Origin: Streptomyces sp. NBC_00258
GTDB lineage: Bacteria; Actinomycetota; Actinomycetes; Streptomycetales; Streptomycetaceae
NCBI RefSeq assembly: GCF_036182465.1
Contig: NZ_CP108081.1
Span: forward strand, 9,858,001-9,922,000
Direction: 5' to 3'
Length of the DNA stretch: 64,000 nucleotides
The translations under genes were made by a program, and so were the position numbers. Below, in pieces: positions 60,210-64,000 of this stretch (positions are counted from its first letter, which is position 1; the number at the start of each line of letters is the position of its first letter). The notes below the pieces were generated by a model. That model was not told the DNA's origin, ran no database searches, and saw nothing but the letters and a program-made list of their open reading frames with translations.

Positions 60210-61367
60210 TCAGCGGCGTGCCGTCACGGTGCCCTCCACAGCGAAGAGCTGCTCCTCCACATGGTCGAGGGCCAGCCGAAGCGCGCCCGTGGCCACTGCG
60301 GCCTCGCCCAGGAGCGACAGCGTCACACGGGGCGGTCGCAGACAGTAGCGGGCCAGCTCCTTGCGCAGCGGCTCCAGTACGCCGTCGATGCCCGCCGCCC
60401 AGCCGCCGATCACCACGAGCTCGGGATCGACTGCCAGGACGAGCGCGGCCACGTCGTGGACCAGACGCTGGATGAAGCGGTCGACGGCCGCCAGGGCCCG
60501 TTCGTCGCCCTCACGCGCGTGGGTGAACACCTCCGCGACCGCCTGCTCGTCGAGGGGATGCAGCGGCTCGTCCGTCGTGGACAGCAGCGTCTCCGGAGTG
60601 ACCTCACGGCCCAGCAGGTGGAGCGCGCCGATCTCGCCGGCCGCGCCCCCGTAGCCGCGGTGCAGCCGCCCGCCGATCAGCGATCCGGCGCCCGGGCTGA
60701 GTCCGGCCAGCACGAACACCATGTCGTCGGACTCGGTACCCGCGCCCTTCCAGTGCTCGGCGACCGCCGCCGCGTTGGCGTCGTTCTCGACCAGCACCGG
60801 ACACTTGAAGGAACGGCGCAGCCGCTCGCCCAGGGGAAGCCCCGTCCACTCCGGCAGCGCCGTACCGAGCCGTACGGTGCCGTCGGCCTCCACGATGCCG
60901 GGCGTGGCCACGCCGACGGCGCGCAGGGACCCCCGCGCGACCCCGGCACGGCGCAGCAGCTCCGCGACCGCCGTACGCAGCCGTTCGAGCCGCTCGTCCG
61001 CCGACGCGGTCTCGTACACGTCCTTGGCGAGCGAGCCGAGGATCCGGCCGTCCAGGTCCGAGAGGAGCGCGGCCACGCGGTGCGGGCCGATCTCCAGGCC
61101 CAGCAGATGGCCCGCCTCCGCCCGGAAACGGAACCGGCGCGCGGGACGGCCCTGGCGCCGGGCGGCGCCCTCCTCGGCCGCCGTCTCGACGACGAGCCCG
61201 CCCTCGATGAGCCCCTCGACGACACCCTCGACCGTGGGCCGGGACAGCCCGGTCACCCGGGTGATCTCGGTGAGCGTCGCGAACTCCGTGGCGCGCAGCG
61301 CGTGCAGCACCACCGCGGAGTTGATCCTCCGCAGCAGAGAGGGATCCCCGCCGGTCAACCGCCCCAA
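60210..61367 (-). CDS. ROK-family transcriptional regulator (NagC/XylR-like)
   Basis: The 385-residue protein starts at TTG 61367 (GGGAGGACGG 5-8 bases upstream). It has an N-terminal HTH (about 12-70, SAVVLHALRATEFATLTEITRVTGLSRPTVEGVVEGL in order) and a ROK sugar-kinase fold (about 85-380): GLEIGPHRVAALLSDLDG, VGVATPGIVE, VLVENDANAAAVAEHW and VLVIGG-type end reading LVVIGGWAAGID. The usual CxCGxxGC-type zinc motif is absent, which is common in actinomycete ROK repressors without kinase activity. It probably senses a sugar. It is convergent with the GntR gene. Confidence 0.88.
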   Translation of the reverse strand: MGRLTGGDPSLLRRINSAVVLHALRATEFATLTEITRVTGLSRPTVEGVVEGLIEGGLVVETAAEEGAARRQGRPARRFRFRAEAGHLLGLEIGPHRVAALLSDLDGRILGSLAKDVYETASADERLERLRTAVAELLRRAGVARGSLRAVGVATPGIVEADGTVRLGTALPEWTGLPLGERLRRSFKCPVLVENDANAAAVAEHWKGAGTESDDMVFVLAGLSPGAGSLIGGRLHRGYGGAAGEIGALHLLGREVTPETLLSTTDEPLHPLDEQAVAEVFTHAREGDERALAAVDRFIQRLVHDVAALVLAVDPELVVIGGWAAGIDGVLEPLRKELARYCLRPPRVTLSLLGEAAVATGALRLALDHVEEQLFAVEGTVTARR

Positions 61368-61468
61368 CGTCCGTCCTCCCAGCTAGTGCGCGTGTTGGTT
61401 GGGCGGATCGTACTCGGCGCGACGGCCTCCGGCGAGTGCCGGGGACCCCCTCCTTGCCCCGGCCTGGT

Positions 61469-62131
61469 TCAGCCGGGCGCCACGAACCCCGACTCGTACG
61501 CCGCGATCACCGCCTGCGTACGGTCCCGCGCCCCCAGCTTCGCCAGTACGGAGCTGACGTGGGACTTCACCGTCTCGGTACCCACGATCAACCGCGTGGC
61601 GATCTCCGCGTTCGACAGACCCCGGGTCATCAGCCGGAGAACCTCCGCCTCGCGCTCGGTCAGGGCCGCCCGGTCCAGCGCGGCCCGGGCCGCGGGATTC
61701 CCGCCGCCGACCCCGTACTCGGCGGCCAACTGCCGTACCGAAGCCGGGAACAGCAGCGACTCGCCCTCGGCGACCAGCCGCACCGCGTTCACGATCTCGG
61801 CCGGCCGCGCCCGCTTGAGCAGGAAACCGTCGGCACCCGCGCGCAGCGCCTCGTACACGTACTCGTCGTTCTCGAAGGTCGTCACCACGAGGATCTTCGG
61901 CGGGTTGTCGACCGTCCGCAGCACCGCGCGCGTGGCCTCGATGCCGTCCAGGAGCGGCATACGGACGTCCATCGCGACGACATCGGGCCGCAACTGCCGG
62001 ACCAGCGGGATGACTGCTGCACCGTCGGCCGCCTCCCCGACGACCTCGATGTCGGGCTGCGCCTCCAGAACGGCGCGTAGACCCGCGCGTACGAGGGGTT
62101 CGTCGTCGACAAGCAGAACGGTGACCGGCAC
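61469..62131 (-). CDS. NarL/LuxR-family response regulator
   Basis: The 220-residue protein starts at GTG 62131. The receiver has Asp9-Asp10 (LLVDDEP) and phospho-acceptor Asp55 (VVAMDVRMPLL); the C-terminal LuxR HTH (about 150-215, LTEREAEVLRLMTRGLSNAEIATRLIVGTETVKSHVSSVLAKL in order) ends shortly before the stop. It follows its sensor kinase by 14 bases and likely controls the divergent ABC gene. Confidence 0.92.
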   Translation of the reverse strand: MPVTVLLVDDEPLVRAGLRAVLEAQPDIEVVGEAADGAAVIPLVRQLRPDVVAMDVRMPLLDGIEATRAVLRTVDNPPKILVVTTFENDEYVYEALRAGADGFLLKRARPAEIVNAVRLVAEGESLLFPASVRQLAAEYGVGGGNPAARAALDRAALTEREAEVLRLMTRGLSNAEIATRLIVGTETVKSHVSSVLAKLGARDRTQAVIAAYESGFVAPG

Positions 62132-62145
62132 CCGGCCAGCGTAGG

Positions 62146-63300
62146 TCAGCGCAGCGGCAGCTCGGCGTGCACCTGCCAGTCACCTTCGTGCGGGCCGGTC
62201 CGCGCGCTGCCGCCCAGCAGCGCGGCCCGCTCCCGTATGCCCCGCAATCCGCTGCCCCGGCCGGGTCCCGGTATGTCCACCGTCAGTGGATTGCGCACCT
62301 CCAGGGAGAGTGCCCCGCCGTCGACGGCGATACGGACCCGGACGGGCACGGACCCCGCGTGCCGCAGCACATTGGTGAGCGATTCCTGGAGGATGCGGTA
62401 GCCCTCGCGCGAGACCGGGCCGGGCACCGTCTCCACGGGGCCCGTCACCTCGGCGTCGACCTTCGCCCCCGAGGTGCGCGCCGACTCCAGGAGGCGGTCG
62501 GCCTCCACCAGCGTCGGCCGGCTGCTCGCGGGACGCTCCGACTCCCGCAGCACGCCGAGCACCCGCTCCAGGTCCTCCAGCGCGGCCCGGCCCGTGTCCT
62601 CGATCGCGGCCAGGGCCCGGTCGGTGAAGCCGGGGTCGCCCGCGGCCCGCGCGGCGCCCGCCTGCACCACGGCAACCGTGAGCGCGTGCCCGATCGAGTC
62701 GTGCAGTTCGCGGGCGATACGCGTGCGCTCCAGGAGCCGCTCGGTGCGCTCCTCCAGGGCGGCGACCCGCTCGGCCGCCGACGGGCCGAGGAGTCGGCGT
62801 GCGACGGCCGTGACCAGCTCGCCGAGACCGACCACCGAGGCGTACATCGCGATGAGGGGGAGCGGCGCCAGGAGGCCGTACGCCCAGTGCGGCCGCGAGA
62901 TGCTCAGGAACGGGCCGTCCGTCACCGCGTGCCCGAGAGCGGCCGCGGTCAGGTCGTAGGTGAGGATCGGCAACCAGGCGGTGCTGAACAGGGCCGACGC
63001 GCCCAGCGCCATGCGTGCTTCGAGCCACAGCACGGTGCGAAACCGGTCCCGCCAGGTGGCCGACGGCTGTACGGAGAAGCCTGACTCCTTCTCACCTGGC
63101 GTCAGCAGTACCTGTGCCTGCACGCCCTCGCCCAGACGCACGGCCGGGATCAGCCCCAGCGGGATCAGTGGCAACGCCGCCCCCCACGGCTGTCCTGGGA
63201 AGATGTACATCCACAGGCTCACCAGCAGCATCGGTATCCACAGGTGTAGCAAGCGGGTGTACGTCGTCCCGCGGATCAGCGGGCGCAGCAGGCGGGCCAT
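62146..63300 (-). CDS. Sensor histidine kinase (HisKA_3 type)
   Basis: The 384-residue protein has four to five membrane spans in the first 170 residues (LLHLWIPMLLVSLWMYIFPG; LLAPLPLIAMYASVVGLGELV), then the dimerisation helix with phospho-His200 in RIARELHDSIGHALT and a HATPase domain (REGYRILQESLTNVLRHAGS, GRGSGLRGIRERAALLGG). No extracellular sensor domain is visible, so it is an intramembrane-sensing type, commonly paired with ABC exporters. The ATG 63300 is preceded by no clear SD. The response regulator follows. Confidence 0.92.
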   Translation of the reverse strand: MARLLRPLIRGTTYTRLLHLWIPMLLVSLWMYIFPGQPWGAALPLIPLGLIPAVRLGEGVQAQVLLTPGEKESGFSVQPSATWRDRFRTVLWLEARMALGASALFSTAWLPILTYDLTAAALGHAVTDGPFLSISRPHWAYGLLAPLPLIAMYASVVGLGELVTAVARRLLGPSAAERVAALEERTERLLERTRIARELHDSIGHALTVAVVQAGAARAAGDPGFTDRALAAIEDTGRAALEDLERVLGVLRESERPASSRPTLVEADRLLESARTSGAKVDAEVTGPVETVPGPVSREGYRILQESLTNVLRHAGSVPVRVRIAVDGGALSLEVRNPLTVDIPGPGRGSGLRGIRERAALLGGSARTGPHEGDWQVHAELPLR

Positions 63301-63334
63301 TGAGTCATCGTGACAGCCGCCACTGGCAACGAGC

Positions 63335-63374
63335 CTCCCCCGAGCGGGGGAGACGCTCTCCCCGGGAGGGGGAG
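63335..63374. promoter_or_regulatory. Tandem CTCCCC-N-GGGGAG operators between kinase and ABC genes
   Basis: CTCCCCC-GAGC-GGGGGAG (63335-63352) and CTCCCC-N5-GGGGAG (63358-63374) are two copies of one inverted repeat about 22 bases apart, in the 108-base divergent gap. They are candidate sites for the response regulator. Confidence 0.5.
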
Positions 63375-63408
63375 GCCCAAGGCCCCTCCCGGCAGGGAGC
63401 CTTGGAGC

Positions 63409-64000
63409 ATGACCAGCATCGACGTCCAAGACCTCACCAAGGAGTACGGCGCCACGCGGGCCGTGGACCGGCTGACCTTCAGCGTCGTGCCGGGCCGCGT
63501 CACCGGATTCCTCGGTCCCAACGGCGCCGGGAAGTCCACCACCATGCGGCTCGTGCTCGGCCTGGACCGGCCCACGTCCGGCACCGCCACCCTGGGCGGC
63601 CGGGCGTATGCGACGCTCGACGAGCCGCTGCGGCACGTCGGCGCCCTGCTCGACGCGCAGGCCGCGCACGGATCGCGCACCGCACGGGACCATCTGCGCG
63701 TGCTCGCCGCGAGCAACCGTCTCCCGGAACGACGCGTGGACGAGGTACTGGAGGAGGCGGGGCTCGCCTCGGTCGCCCGCCGCCGTGTCAGGACGTACTC
63801 CCTGGGAATGCGTCAGCGCCTGGGCATCGCTGCCGCGCTGCTCGGCGACCCGCCGGTGGTCCTGCTCGACGAGCCGTCGAACGGACTCGACCCCGAAGGC
63901 ATCATCTGGATCCGGGAGTTGATGCGGCGACTCGCCCGTGAGGGCCGCACCGTGCTCGTCTCCAGCCACCTGATGAACGAGACCGCCTCCTTCGCCGACC
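63409..64000 (+). CDS. ABC transporter ATP-binding protein, C-terminus off the window
   Basis: Partial gene; 197 residues are visible. Walker A is GPNGAGKSTTMR, signature YSLGMRQRLGIAAALLG, Walker B VVLLDEPSNGLDPEGI and the switch His in VLVSSHLMNE. The LSGGQ-type motif is the variant YSLGMRQR found in ATPases of the BcrA/DrrA exporter group (antibiotic or lantibiotic resistance). ATG 63409 has GGGAGCCTTGGAGC in front. It is divergent from the two-component system, a usual arrangement for detoxification modules; the permease would lie beyond 64000. Confidence 0.9.
   Translation, partial: MTSIDVQDLTKEYGATRAVDRLTFSVVPGRVTGFLGPNGAGKSTTMRLVLGLDRPTSGTATLGGRAYATLDEPLRHVGALLDAQAAHGSRTARDHLRVLAASNRLPERRVDEVLEEAGLASVARRRVRTYSLGMRQRLGIAAALLGDPPVVLLDEPSNGLDPEGIIWIRELMRRLAREGRTVLVSSHLMNETASFAD

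Overview
The window looks like a stretch of a Streptomyces (or very close actinomycete) chromosome. The DNA is strongly GC-rich with third positions almost always G or C. GTG and TTG starts are frequent, several genes appear leaderless, and the gene families (SpoIIE-type multisensor phosphatase, ROK and MocR regulators, Tat-exported phosphatase, SWIM/DUF6493 pair) are typical of that genus. No transposase, phage gene, CRISPR array, tRNA or rRNA gene was seen. The first gene (an iolG-like oxidoreductase) and the last (an ABC ATPase) run off the ends.

Region 1 (1-12 kb) is a myo-inositol uptake and degradation locus built around a divergent promoter near 4.7-4.8 kb. Leftward are a lipoprotein sugar-binding protein, permease, single-domain ATPase, an IolE/IolH-like TIM-barrel enzyme and an IolG-like dehydrogenase. 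Rightward are iolC, a (beta/alpha)8 aldolase-like protein, iolB, iolD, iolA and a GntR/UTRA regulator. Together they would import inositol and convert it to acetyl-CoA and CO2.

Region 2 (12-29.4 kb) holds a PAS-PAS-GAF-PP2C-HATPase regulator, a secreted GH3 beta-glucosidase, DedA, a gamma-carbonic-anhydrase-like protein, a hexapeptide acyltransferase, an EamA exporter with its divergent XRE-cupin regulator, a YbaK-domain protein, a CDF metal exporter with a divergent ArsR regulator, a two-domain VOC protein behind a sigma-B-like promoter, an MHYT membrane sensor, a secreted PQQ-type sugar dehydrogenase, a CoA-binding protein and a Tat-exported metallophosphoesterase.

Region 3 (29.4-37 kb) starts with a cobalamin riboswitch that controls a BtuFCD-type ABC importer. 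It continues with a cysteinyl-tRNA-synthetase-like pseudoenzyme overlapping a SixA phosphatase, a YigZ protein and a tandem GNAT protein.

Region 4 (36-48.6 kb) carries sbcD-sbcC, an Lrp regulator divergent from a rhodanese, an Imm21-like protein, an SDR, a DUF885 hydrolase, a second Lrp regulator divergent from a trans-sulfuration enzyme, and a membrane-ACT-GNAT fusion.

Region 5 (48.7-64 kb) has the DUF6493/SWIM pair, PhoD with a candidate PHO box, a MocR regulator divergent from a DMT transporter, an alpha/beta hydrolase, an ECF41-type sigma factor, a GntR regulator whose promoter is overlapped by a DasR-like palindrome, a ROK regulator and a two-component system divergent from an ABC ATPase.

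The most notable signals are the B12 riboswitch, the CysRS-like/SixA pair, the DUF6493/SWIM pair, two DasR-type palindromes, a repeat element that supplies a stop codon to a MocR gene, and a recurrent leaderless-promoter geometry.
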